A stretch of DNA of 41,830 bases, from assembly GCA_002299795.1 (NCBI GenBank), contig DBNP01000023.1, forward strand, positions 1 to 41,830, read 5' to 3'. This stretch comes from Candidatus Saccharibacteria bacterium UBA669. Lineage in GTDB: Bacteria; Patescibacteriota; Saccharimonadia; Saccharimonadales; Saccharimonadaceae. The notes beneath the pieces were generated by a model. It was given only the letters and a program-made list of their open reading frames with translations, did no database searches and was not told the DNA's origin. Positions within the stretch are counted from its first letter, which is position 1, and the number at the start of each line of letters is the position of its first letter. Position numbers and translations under genes: made by a program. Positions 15,380 through 23,354 of this stretch are shown piece by piece.

Positions 15380-17392
15380 ATGCTGCATCAACGCATCTCT
15401 GATGCGGTGTTTGTCGTGGCACTTGCGCTTGCCGGACTACAGCTTTGGCAGCGCATCGCCGCCCCAGCCAATATGGACCCACTACTGCGCATACCTGATC
15501 TCGTTGGCTATATGGCTGCCGGAACGGCACTTGTGGCGCTCGGGCTACGGTTTGTGCGCGCACGGCAGACCCGCTACGCCACCAGTCTTGTCATATACCT
15601 GGCATTATTCGCAACCGCAGGGCTACTCGTACTCGACACCGGGGGTGCCAATTCAAAATACCTCTCAGTGTGGATTATCGCCACCCTCTTTGCACCGCTT
15701 TTTGGACTACTGACAACAATGCTATGTCTCGCTGCAGCCATTGCCTTTATCGTGTTGCAATACACCACTGGAGTAGTGGGACAGGGAGGCTTAGTGGCGC
15801 TTTCGCTTGCCGCAATCATCCCGCTCATTGTCGGTACACTTGCCTGGGGCTTTGAAGATCGCCCTGACGCAAATGAAACAAGTGAGGATAAGTCCTACAA
15901 AGAGCTAGCCAGCGAGCTCAGCCAGGTTGCCGGCAAGTCAGAGGTAGTGATCAACGCAATCGCCGACGGTGTGCTGGCGCTGGATAGCAAGGGCACTATT
16001 CAACTCATCAATCCAGCCGCTCAGCAGCTCATTGGATGGGGAAAACATGACGCGCTGGGGCTGAACTATAAGTCAGTATTAAAAATCATCAACATCAAAA
16101 ACCAAGTTGCCGAAGACGGCGAGGACCCCATAGCGAAGGCACTCACCGCCAATCAGTCAGTCTTCACCGACCAGCTAAGCCTGCAAACACAGTCTGGTAA
16201 AAATTTCATCGCATCGATCTCGGTGTCTCCCGTAGGACAGCTGGGGCAGGGTGTCATTGTTGTATTCCGCGATATCACCAACGAAAAATCCGACGAGCGT
16301 CAACGTGCGGAATTCATTAGTACGGCAAGTCATGAAATGCGTACTCCCGTGGCAAGCATCGAGGGCTACCTCGGGCTCGCGCTCAACCCCGCCACTGCAC
16401 AAATCGACGCCAAGGCACGTGACTTCATTACCAAAGCTCACGAATCCGCCCAGCACCTTGGCCACCTGTTCCAGGACTTGCTTGATGTCAGCAAAGCAGA
16501 TGATGGACGCATGCAAAACAAGCCAACGGTGATAGATATTATTCCGTTCATGCACGAGGTAGTGACTGGTCTGACACCAAAAGCGGTCGCCAAAAACCTG
16601 CGCATTACCTACAAGCCCATGCCTGATGGGCAAGTGGCAGATGAGCTTTCCAAGCGCCTCAACCCCGTCTACTACGTCAACGTCGACCGCGATCATTTGC
16701 GTGAAGTATGTGATAACCTTGTTGAAAATGCCATCAAATACACCCCGCAGGGGGAAGTGGTGGTCGATATCAACGGCGACCAGGCGCACGTCGTCATTAG
16801 TATCCAGGACACAGGCATTGGTATCCCCAAGGAAGATCAGGCGCATTTGTTCCAGAAATTCTACCGTGTCGACAATAGTGACACACGAGAGATCGGCGGT
16901 ACAGGCCTGGGACTCTATCTATGCCGCAAGCTCACGGAAGCCATGGGTGGTCGTATATGGGTGGATAGCGAGTACAAAAAGGGTAGTACCTTCCATGTCG
17001 AGTTGCCCCGCATCGAGCATGATGAGGCTCAGCGACTCATCGAGCAGGCAAGTATCCTGGCAGAGCAGCAATCGCAGCTCGAAGCCGAGCAGGCGGCAAG
17101 GGACGCATCTGCCGCGCAACAGGCTCAGATAGCACAAATGAACACAACGAATTCATTTGTGCCTCAGCCAGCGCCGGTAGCAGTAGCCGTACCTACTCCC
17201 GCACCCACTCCTCCTGTAGTCGCCCCTGCACTAGTACAGCCCGTCATAGCACCTCCTCAGGTTACGGCACCACCACAGCAAGCCCTGCCGCAGCTACCAA
17301 ACACTCCTCTCTCCGCCATTGAGGCCAACCCCAGTAGCTACACAACTCGTCCAACAGTAAGTGGCGTCAATGTTCCGCCGAGGCAACAATAA
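15380..17392 (+). CDS. Membrane sensor histidine kinase with PAS domain and Pro-rich tail
   Basis: The 670-aa kinase has about six transmembrane helices (9-25, 41-58, 66-84, 96-128, 137-155). A PAS domain (about 186-300) follows, then HisKA with phospho-acceptor His318 (S-H-E-M-R-T-P). The HATPase domain has N450 (E-N-A-I-K-Y-T), D-T-G-I-G-I at 477-482 and G-G-T-G-L-G-L at 506-512. After the catalytic core it carries a helical Gln/Glu/Ala segment (about 548-590) and a Pro/Ala/Val-rich tail (590-670) absent from ordinary kinases. The gene is followed by its response regulator, which has a similar tail. The start is uncertain: there is no SD near the ATG, but a G-run preceded by GA lies about 30 bases upstream, so a non-standard upstream start is possible. 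Confidence 0.9.
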   Translation: MLHQRISDAVFVVALALAGLQLWQRIAAPANMDPLLRIPDLVGYMAAGTALVALGLRFVRARQTRYATSLVIYLALFATAGLLVLDTGGANSKYLSVWIIATLFAPLFGLLTTMLCLAAAIAFIVLQYTTGVVGQGGLVALSLAAIIPLIVGTLAWGFEDRPDANETSEDKSYKELASELSQVAGKSEVVINAIADGVLALDSKGTIQLINPAAQQLIGWGKHDALGLNYKSVLKIINIKNQVAEDGEDPIAKALTANQSVFTDQLSLQTQSGKNFIASISVSPVGQLGQGVIVVFRDITNEKSDERQRAEFISTASHEMRTPVASIEGYLGLALNPATAQIDAKARDFITKAHESAQHLGHLFQDLLDVSKADDGRMQNKPTVIDIIPFMHEVVTGLTPKAVAKNLRITYKPMPDGQVADELSKRLNPVYYVNVDRDHLREVCDNLVENAIKYTPQGEVVVDINGDQAHVVISIQDTGIGIPKEDQAHLFQKFYRVDNSDTREIGGTGLGLYLCRKLTEAMGGRIWVDSEYKKGSTFHVELPRIEHDEAQRLIEQASILAEQQSQLEAEQAARDASAAQQAQIAQMNTTNSFVPQPAPVAVAVPTPAPTPPVVAPALVQPVIAPPQVTAPPQQALPQLPNTPLSAIEANPSSYTTRPTVSGVNVPPRQQ

Positions 17393-17427
17393 CCATGAGA
17401 GGTATAGTATTTTCGATAACCTTTCGC

Positions 17428-17433
17428 TACAAT
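17428..17433 (+). promoter_or_regulatory. -10 box of the response regulator gene
   Basis: TACAAT ends 11 bases before the ATG at 17445. The -35 box is weak. It suggests a second, nearly leaderless transcript for the regulator. Confidence 0.4.
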
Positions 17434-17444
17434 AGAGAGTAATT

Positions 17445-18452
17445 ATGGCAAAGATCCTTTTAGTAGAAGATGACAAGAGTCTGCGAGAGATTTACGGCGT
17501 TCGGTTGCTCGCTGAAGGTTATGATATCGTTTCGGCCGGTGATGGCGAAGAGGCGCTTGCTATGGCTATCAAAGATCGTCCAGACCTCATCGTCAGTGAT
17601 GTTATGATGCCAAAAATTAGCGGCTTTGACATGCTCGATATCCTCCGCTCCACAACCGAGACCAAGACAATCAAGGTCATCATGATGACCGCACTCTCTA
17701 GCGAAGACCAGCGTCAGCGTGGTGTTGCGCTAGGAGCAGACCGCTATCTCGTGAAATCCCAGGTAGGTATTGAAGATGTCGTTCGTACCGTACATGAAGT
17801 ACTTGGCGACGCACCTATCGCTTCCTTCGGCTCACCGAGCGCCACTCCAGCTCCAGCTCCAGCCCCCGCACCAATACCACAGCCAGCGGCAGCGCCAACA
17901 CCAGTACCCGTCATGCCAGCGCCGGCTCCTGTCGCACCGATGCCGCAGCCCGTCCCTCAGCCCAGCATAGCGCCGCCAGCGCCCACGGCGCCTATTGCGC
18001 CACTACCCGTAGCACCACCGCTGCCAGCTCCAGCACCAATACCACAGCCAGCGCCCATACCAGCACCGGCGCCTGTATCAGCACCTACTGTGCCACCACC
18101 AGCACCCGCAGCGACACTACCACAACCATCAGCACCTTTTTCAACCCCGCGCAACACTCTTGCTGGTAGGGTTATCGAACCGCTCAGCCAATCTGAATCA
18201 GACAGCGGTCCCAACTTTGAACACATGATGAACCAAGAGCTTGCCCAAGCATCCCCCAATCCATTTGCCGAGAAGCCAGCCGTCACACCAGGGTCGCAGG
18301 ATACCAATATCCCTCCAGCACCCCCATCGGCCATCGCCATGCCCGCACTACCCACTGCACCAACTGGTCTTGATTTTGAAGAAACACCCCATCCTACAGG
18401 TGCCATACCCACTCTACCACCAGCTCCACAGCCTCCTAACACTGGTCTATAG
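17445..18452 (+). CDS. Response regulator: REC domain with long Pro/Ala repeat tail
   Basis: Residues 1-122 form a complete receiver domain: acidic pair Glu8-Asp9-Asp10, phospho-acceptor Asp52 (S-D-V-M-M-P), Thr82 and Lys104. There is no DNA-binding or enzymatic output domain. Instead there are about 110 residues of Pro-Ala-Pro-x repeats (about 130-240), an acidic/polar segment (about 250-290, including N-F-E-H-M-M-N-Q-E-L) and a second Pro-rich stretch to residue 335. The adjacent kinase has a similar tail. The two may meet a common partner through the tails, or the Pro-rich part may be a spacer carrying the receiver to the envelope. Output is unknown. The downstream synthase gene starts 9 bases after its stop. 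Confidence 0.85.
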   Translation: MAKILLVEDDKSLREIYGVRLLAEGYDIVSAGDGEEALAMAIKDRPDLIVSDVMMPKISGFDMLDILRSTTETKTIKVIMMTALSSEDQRQRGVALGADRYLVKSQVGIEDVVRTVHEVLGDAPIASFGSPSATPAPAPAPAPIPQPAAAPTPVPVMPAPAPVAPMPQPVPQPSIAPPAPTAPIAPLPVAPPLPAPAPIPQPAPIPAPAPVSAPTVPPPAPAATLPQPSAPFSTPRNTLAGRVIEPLSQSESDSGPNFEHMMNQELAQASPNPFAEKPAVTPGSQDTNIPPAPPSAIAMPALPTAPTGLDFEETPHPTGAIPTLPPAPQPPNTGL

Positions 18453-18460
18453 CGAGCATC

Positions 18461-19153
18461 GTGGAAGATGCTCCCGAAACTCGCCTCAACAAATACCTTG
18501 CACTACAGCTAGGTATTTCGCGTCGTGAAGCCGACAATCTCATTAGCACCGGCGCGGTGACAGTCAACAGTACAACTGCCGAGCTGGGCAGCAGAGTCAT
18601 CGCAGGCGATGCTGTCGTAGTGGCCGGAACACCTATCCAAACCGATCAGGTCGCACATGCCTATATAGCATTTTACAAACCCACCGGCTACGTGTGTTCA
18701 CGCCGAGCACAGGGGAGCAATGAAACAATTTATTCGATTCTACCTGCTAAGCTTCATAGCCTCAAGCCCGTAGGTCGGCTCGACAAAGACAGCTCAGGCC
18801 TCCTGCTTCTCACCAACGATGGCGACTTTGCGCATCACATGACACATCCGTCTTTCTATAAAACCAAAGTCTACAAAGTGAAGCTCGCTACGGCACTCGC
18901 ACCGCTTCATCAGCAAATGATCGCCGACTACGGCATCACACTTGAAGACGGCCCGAGCAAACTCAGCCTTACCCCAATCGATGATTCGCGACGCGAGTGG
19001 GAAGTAACGATGACCGAAGGTAGAAATCGTCAGATACGACGAACGTTCAGCGCACTCGGATATACCGTCACCAAACTCCACCGTACGCAATTTGGTAATT
19101 ATTCACTTGGCGATATGAAGCGCGGAGCGTGGAAAGTACTCGATATCCACTAG
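18461..19153 (+). CDS. RsuA/RluB-family pseudouridine synthase
   Basis: The enzyme isomerises a uridine in 16S or 23S rRNA; which one cannot be said from the sequence. An N-terminal S4 RNA-binding domain (about 6-50, with R-L-N-K-Y-L and S-R-R-E-A-D) precedes the catalytic domain. That domain has V-G-R-L-D-K-D-S-S-G-L-L-L-L-T-N-D-G, whose Asp is the nucleophile, and the closing motif E-G-R-N-R-Q-I-R-R-T-F. The length of 230 aa is normal for the family. The start is GTG, 8 bases after the response regulator stop, without SD, so it is probably read from the same message. A regulatory link with the two-component system is not implied. Confidence 0.9.
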   Translation: MEDAPETRLNKYLALQLGISRREADNLISTGAVTVNSTTAELGSRVIAGDAVVVAGTPIQTDQVAHAYIAFYKPTGYVCSRRAQGSNETIYSILPAKLHSLKPVGRLDKDSSGLLLLTNDGDFAHHMTHPSFYKTKVYKVKLATALAPLHQQMIADYGITLEDGPSKLSLTPIDDSRREWEVTMTEGRNRQIRRTFSALGYTVTKLHRTQFGNYSLGDMKRGAWKVLDIH

Positions 19154-19296
19154 GTGAGATATACCGACTTCGCCAGCCGTGTATACGACAGCATATTTGC
19201 TGCTATGCTTCAATGATCCAAGCCTCGGTGCAAAGCGGCGATCGTCGTGTCTGTATCTCTTTACAGAGATATTGTATTTATTACACTAATATAGTC

Positions 19297-19325
19297 TTGA
19301 CTTTTCTCTATTTTTTGTAAATAAT
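19297..19325 (+). promoter_or_regulatory. Promoter of the kinase-like/vWA/PurA-like operon
   Basis: TTGACT (19297-19302) is followed after 17 bases by AATAAT (19320-19325). The transcript would begin near 19332 and carry about 100 bases of leader before the SD-led ATG at 19434. It is the only clear promoter seen for the four genes. Confidence 0.6.
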
Positions 19326-19433
19326 ACTACACAGCAACAATCAATCCGTGTTAAGCACCCGTGGTGGGGAGCGAGCTTTTTGCGCTCATTCACAACCCGG
19401 CCAAAAACTAACACAGAAAAAGAGGTGAGACGA

Positions 19434-20240
19434 ATGGTGATCACGGGCAAGAAATCCCCGTACACAGTCATCGCACTGCTCGCCCATACCGCATCGCACC
19501 GCATCTACATCTGTAAAGATGCTGCGGGCAACCTGAGGCTGCTGCAAATCGCAGCTACCAGGGAAGCGAACGGAGGGCTGGGCCGCGGTGCCTACGTGCT
19601 GATGCAGCTAACCACCGAGTCCCAGCGACTCGATGGGCTCTACTCCGCCAAACACGACGGCAAACACTTGCACTACGACCGGCTCTTCCCAGAGCTGGTA
19701 GAGTCATTCGTGTGCGCCGAGCAGGACAATCGCCGGGTGAACATCCTGGCGTTTACCGATGTGGCAGATGTTGCGGGGCTCGTGCCGCTTTCCAGCCTCC
19801 GCACACGCGACCAGGTCCGTATAGACTTGAAAACGAGTGCGTGGATACTGGGACGGCTCCTGAAACTGCTGACATTTGTCCACGCCCAAGGTGTTGCTGT
19901 TCGGACTATCCGTTCAGATAACATCTTGCTTGACACTGGTAAGCACTTTGCGATCGTGCTCGATTGGTCATCCGCGAGGGTGTACCAGCAAGCGATCGAA
20001 CGCGAAGGATCTGTTGCTGATATCGCTTCGGCCGCAAGTGCGGTCATGGCGAGCATTGGCGGCACGTCACACGGTGTGCCGTATGAACTCAGCGAAGCTG
20101 AAGCTCGCTATGTCACACTCCTGCGCCGGTTTGGCGACGGGGCCACGACAGATGCAATTTCAGCCCACAGCCAGTTCTACGAACTGGTGCGAAACATCTG
20201 GCCCAACGAATTCCACCCATTTACCACCTTGCCGCTCTAG
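19434..20240 (+). CDS. Protein-kinase-fold protein lacking the catalytic Asp (pseudokinase-like)
   Basis: The 268-aa protein resembles the protein-kinase fold in its C-terminal lobe. His150-Ala-Gln-Gly-Val then V-R-T-I-R-S-D-N-I-L-L (156-166) aligns with H-R-D-L-K-x-x-N. Thr158 replaces the catalytic Asp, while Asn163 is kept. Asp177-Trp-Ser-Ser aligns with D-F-G. A Gly-rich loop and invariant Lys are not obvious; the best candidate for the latter region is around 24-40. It is either a pseudokinase that binds nucleotide or a very divergent kinase. The start has GAGGTGAG just before the ATG. An upstream TTG in frame is rejected. First gene of a four-gene operon; the next gene starts 26 bases on. 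Confidence 0.65.
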   Translation: MVITGKKSPYTVIALLAHTASHRIYICKDAAGNLRLLQIAATREANGGLGRGAYVLMQLTTESQRLDGLYSAKHDGKHLHYDRLFPELVESFVCAEQDNRRVNILAFTDVADVAGLVPLSSLRTRDQVRIDLKTSAWILGRLLKLLTFVHAQGVAVRTIRSDNILLDTGKHFAIVLDWSSARVYQQAIEREGSVADIASAASAVMASIGGTSHGVPYELSEAEARYVTLLRRFGDGATTDAISAHSQFYELVRNIWPNEFHPFTTLPL

Positions 20241-20266
20241 AGCGGCCCCAACAGAAGGGAAGTCCC

Positions 20267-21400
20267 ATGGGATTCCGACGTTTTACTGAGGAAGGGTACA
20301 CCCTGTCGTACGCGACATACGTACCCACCCGCGGTCCCGCGACCGCTCGCGCAGAAGAGCAGGCACGTATCACCGGCAAACTCGACCCCTTGGTCGATCC
20401 AGCCGAGTACGGCATCGTCCGCTCTTCTCGTATGCGCTTCGAAGAACGGCCGGACGGCCTCTTCACCGTAACCATCGGTTGCCCCGCCACAGTTGAAACA
20501 CGCCTCGACACTACCGGAAGCATGGGGGGTATGGTCGATGATGCCCTCAAGGGCCTCAAGAACCTTTACCTTCTTGTACAGCAGGTTCTGCCAGGCAGCG
20601 ACCTTCAGGTGGCAATTGGCATCTTTGGCGACTGCGATGATCCACAGTTTGTGCTGTGTCGACCGCAGTTCGAAATGGAAGCCGAGAAAATTGTTCGACA
20701 GTTAACGCTGATGGTGCCTGAAGGAGGCGGCTGTGCTAACTGGGGCGAAGACCCCCATTATGGAATCTTCGGTAGTGCTTACCTGACCGACGCATATATC
20801 AATCGGATTGGGCTCAAGGGTTATGACTTCACCGTTACCGATGAACCCGCCCGCGATCATCTGCGCGAGCACCAGCTCGTCAGGATTTTTGGCAAGGACG
20901 TGTTTGACAAGGTTGCCGAGAATGGTCATCTGGTGGATCGTCGTGATCTGCCCGACACCAAACAGGTCGTGGACAAGCTCCTGGAGCGTGCTCATGGCTT
21001 TGTGCTCTCGGTCGGTGACCGCTACAATGCCGTGAGGTTCTGGCAACAGATGTATGGCCCCGAGCGAGTCATTCTGCTCCCCGATATCAACTACGTTGCT
21101 CATGCTCAAGCGGCTATCGTCGGGCTAACCGAGGGCACGCTCAATCTCGAAGAGGTTGAGCCCTTCCTTCGGCGAAACGGTGTCGACAACTTTGCGGCAA
21201 GGCAACTGATGCGCAGTGTCGTCAACATTCCACTTGGCGCCCAAGCGGCTTTACCAAACTTCGACCGCCGCCCCAAGGCGGGCGATGTGTTCCGTACCAA
21301 GACCGACCTTTGGCCTATGGATCCCAGCGAAGTGCCGGCGCTCCCTGAGCAACCGGACGATCCGTCGGAGATTTTGTGGGGCGAAGGCGGTCTCCTGTAG
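20267..21400 (+). CDS. von Willebrand factor A (vWA)-domain protein
   Basis: The 377-aa soluble protein has a MIDAS-like metal site D81-T-T-G-S85-M, then alternating strands and helices of a vWA fold. These include the hydrophobic strand L-Q-V-A-I-G-I-F-G-D-C-D-D near 115-125 and the Gly-rich loop E-G-G-G-C-A-N-W-G near 155, a candidate second MIDAS loop. The last 90 residues are outside the vWA core and end with a Pro/Asp-rich tail. vWA proteins often act with P-loop or kinase partners as metal-dependent adaptors. It has GAAGGGAAG before the ATG. It sits between the kinase-like and PurA-like genes with 26-base gaps on both sides, suggesting that the products work together. Confidence 0.7.
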   Translation: MGFRRFTEEGYTLSYATYVPTRGPATARAEEQARITGKLDPLVDPAEYGIVRSSRMRFEERPDGLFTVTIGCPATVETRLDTTGSMGGMVDDALKGLKNLYLLVQQVLPGSDLQVAIGIFGDCDDPQFVLCRPQFEMEAEKIVRQLTLMVPEGGGCANWGEDPHYGIFGSAYLTDAYINRIGLKGYDFTVTDEPARDHLREHQLVRIFGKDVFDKVAENGHLVDRRDLPDTKQVVDKLLERAHGFVLSVGDRYNAVRFWQQMYGPERVILLPDINYVAHAQAAIVGLTEGTLNLEEVEPFLRRNGVDNFAARQLMRSVVNIPLGAQAALPNFDRRPKAGDVFRTKTDLWPMDPSEVPALPEQPDDPSEILWGEGGLL

Positions 21401-21426
21401 CCATGCCTAGAGAAAGGTGACAGCAG

Positions 21427-22806
21427 ATGACCAAAGCGGTCTTCGTCGTCACCGATCTCGGACCTGGTGACGGCGGCAAGGGTGGGGTGGTGCACGCAGT
21501 GGCGAAAGCCCAGCGTGCCCACACTGTTGTCAAAAGAGGTGGAGCACAGGGAAGCCACGGTGTCCGTACCGCTACTGGTAGTTCGTTCGCGTTCAGCCAG
21601 TGGGGGTGCGGTACGTTCGATGGCATCCCAACCCACCTATCGAGCCAGTTTATCGTGAGCCCTCTGGGGCTCATCAACGAAGCAACTGCGCTAAAAGACG
21701 AAGCAGGTGTCGTCGACCCGTTCAGCGTGCTGACGGTCGACGACACTTGTCTGGTTGCAACGCCATTCCATGGCATTGCAAGCCGCTTGTTCGAGCTCAC
21801 CCGTGCCGACCACCCTAGAGGTACCGTCGGTACGGGTGTGGGCCAAGCCTACCGTGACTTCACACGCCACCCTGGCATCGCACTCCGCGTCAGCGACCTT
21901 CGGGCCGCTGGCCTAAGAGAGCGGTTGTACGCGGTGCGTGACCATGTGCACGGCTATGTGTGGCCAGTGGTCGAAGATGCTGAGTTCCTGCGAGCCGACA
22001 GCGCCGATGTGCGCCACGAGCTCGAGCTGCTCGGCGATGACGGATTTGTTGAGTATACCTACGAGCAGTTCCTGCTCGCCGGCACGCTCACGCGCATCGT
22101 CCCTCACGACTACCTGGCAAGCAACATTTTGCCCAAACCAGGCACAGTGGTTGTCGAGACGTCTCATGGCGTGCTCACCGACCGCGTGCGTGGTTTCCAC
22201 CCTCACACCAGCGCCATCCGAACACTGCCAAGTTTTACGCGGCAGATACTGGATGATGCTGGCTACGAGGGGAGGGTCATCAATCTCGGTGTCACCCGTG
22301 CCTATGCCGTCCGGCATGGTGCCGGGCCGATGCCGACGAGTGACCCCGCTATGGCAGAGCATCTACTGCCAGGCAGCAACAAAGACGATAACCGCTACCA
22401 GGGCAAGGTACGTGTAGGGCCGATTGATTTCGTACTCCTGCGCTATGCCATCGCTGCAAGTGGCGGACCCGAAGCGTTTGACGGCCTAGCCATCACTTGG
22501 TTCGACCAGGTACGGGCGAACGGCAGATGGGATGTCTGCGAAGCCTACGAAGACCCACAAGATACTCGGCTCTACACCCCTACGGGTGATATCCGCGTCC
22601 CTCTAGAGACTTCGCAGGAGTACCAGGCTGGCCTGTGTCAATCGCTGTTGGTGCAAACACCACGCATAACATCAGCTACGCTGAATCCCGACTCTGACTA
22701 CGATACACTTTACGGCGTCGTAGCAGATCGTATTCAGTCGTCACTCGGTGTACCGGTACGGCTTGTGTCGTTCGGTCCTACCGAGCGCGACAAGCTCATG
22801 AAATAG
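21427..22806 (+). CDS. Divergent adenylosuccinate synthetase (PurA) homologue
   Basis: The 459-aa protein follows PurA from end to end. L-G-P-G-D-G-G-K-G-G (11-20) matches the GTP/IMP loop W-G-D-E-G-K-G-K and keeps the catalytic Asp. G-G-A-Q-G-S-H-G matches G-G-N-N-A-G-H-T and keeps the His. R-G-T-V-G-T-G-V-G-Q-A-Y matches the G-I-G-P-A-Y motif. Also aligned are G-V-T-R-A-Y-A-V-R-H-G-A-G-P-M-P-T and the final S-F-G-P-T-E-R. Replacements are many: Lys to Gly after the loop, E-G-A-Q-G to E-T-S-H-G, and loss of the normal Y-P-x-V-T-S-S. PurA joins IMP and aspartate using GTP. This copy may use other nucleotides or amino acids, or only bind. Start with GAAAGGTGA upstream. Not likely to be housekeeping PurA. 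Confidence 0.75.
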   Translation: MTKAVFVVTDLGPGDGGKGGVVHAVAKAQRAHTVVKRGGAQGSHGVRTATGSSFAFSQWGCGTFDGIPTHLSSQFIVSPLGLINEATALKDEAGVVDPFSVLTVDDTCLVATPFHGIASRLFELTRADHPRGTVGTGVGQAYRDFTRHPGIALRVSDLRAAGLRERLYAVRDHVHGYVWPVVEDAEFLRADSADVRHELELLGDDGFVEYTYEQFLLAGTLTRIVPHDYLASNILPKPGTVVVETSHGVLTDRVRGFHPHTSAIRTLPSFTRQILDDAGYEGRVINLGVTRAYAVRHGAGPMPTSDPAMAEHLLPGSNKDDNRYQGKVRVGPIDFVLLRYAIAASGGPEAFDGLAITWFDQVRANGRWDVCEAYEDPQDTRLYTPTGDIRVPLETSQEYQAGLCQSLLVQTPRITSATLNPDSDYDTLYGVVADRIQSSLGVPVRLVSFGPTERDKLMK

Positions 22807-22856
22807 CTCCAAAAACACCCACAACCCCCCCCACACACAAACAGAAAGGCACTCCC

Positions 22857-23288
22857 ATGTCCGCAACCAAGGACACCGCAGCCGTGACCCCCGAGGCCAC
22901 CGAAGCTGCTCCAGCCGCCACCCCCGTCGTCGACGAGGTCGCAGCCAAGCTGGCCGAATTCGGCGCCAACGACAGCGTCGTGGCTGCCGTGAAGGCTCTC
23001 GGCGTGGAGAGCGTGGCCGACCTGGCCGAGCTCACCGAAGCCGATCTGTCCGGCGCTGGGCTTCCCGTCGTCAAGGTGCGCAAGCTCCTTGGCTCGGTCA
23101 AGCCGGTTACCGGCCCGACTGTCGATGCCCCCGTCATGAGCTCCGCTGCTTTCGATAGCGTGCTGCCTGTTGTGCAGGATGACGCGTCATGGCTGACAGC
23201 ACTCAAGACCGGTGGCGTACTGAAGGTCGATCAGTCGACCGTCGTCGCCGCCGTTCGTGCTGCGCGCGGGACGAACTCATGCTCATAG
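22857..23288 (+). CDS. Small SAM/HhH-like domain protein, possibly frameshifted at its end
   Basis: The 143-aa protein has an Ala/Pro/Glu/Thr-rich N-terminus (1-25). A compact helical region (about 26-80) follows, with 'L-A-E-L-T-E-A-D-L-S-G-A-G-L-P-V-V-K-V-R-K-L-L', the pattern of SAM or helix-hairpin-helix protein-interaction domains. The C-terminal part (about 95-143) has further helices. The end (A-A-R-G-T-N-S-C-S) looks unnatural. Skipping two bases after A-A-R would continue as D-E-L-M-L-I-V-R-P-L-F-H-E to a stop at 23309-23311, which is more helix-like. The start has AGAAAGG before the ATG. It is the GC-richest gene of the operon. It may be the adaptor of the system. Confidence 0.55.
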   Translation: MSATKDTAAVTPEATEAAPAATPVVDEVAAKLAEFGANDSVVAAVKALGVESVADLAELTEADLSGAGLPVVKVRKLLGSVKPVTGPTVDAPVMSSAAFDSVLPVVQDDASWLTALKTGGVLKVDQSTVVAAVRAARGTNSCS

Positions 23289-23354
23289 TGCGACCTCTGT
23301 TTCATGAGTAAAATTATACCACTTTTTTAAAGAAACTTCAACCACACAAACTTA

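Noticed and set aside
16175..16846. 223-codon minus-strand ORF
   Set aside because: It lies antisense within the histidine kinase catalytic region, whose motifs are unambiguous, and it has no SD or promoter.
17850..18130. Repetitive DNA that at first glance suggests a CRISPR or minisatellite
   Set aside because: The repeats are degenerate CCA/GCA-type codons of the Pro/Ala tail of the response regulator; no regular repeat-spacer spacing.
21427..22806. Housekeeping adenylosuccinate synthetase
   Set aside because: Too many changes in substrate-binding blocks, an accessory-type operon context and no purine genes nearby.
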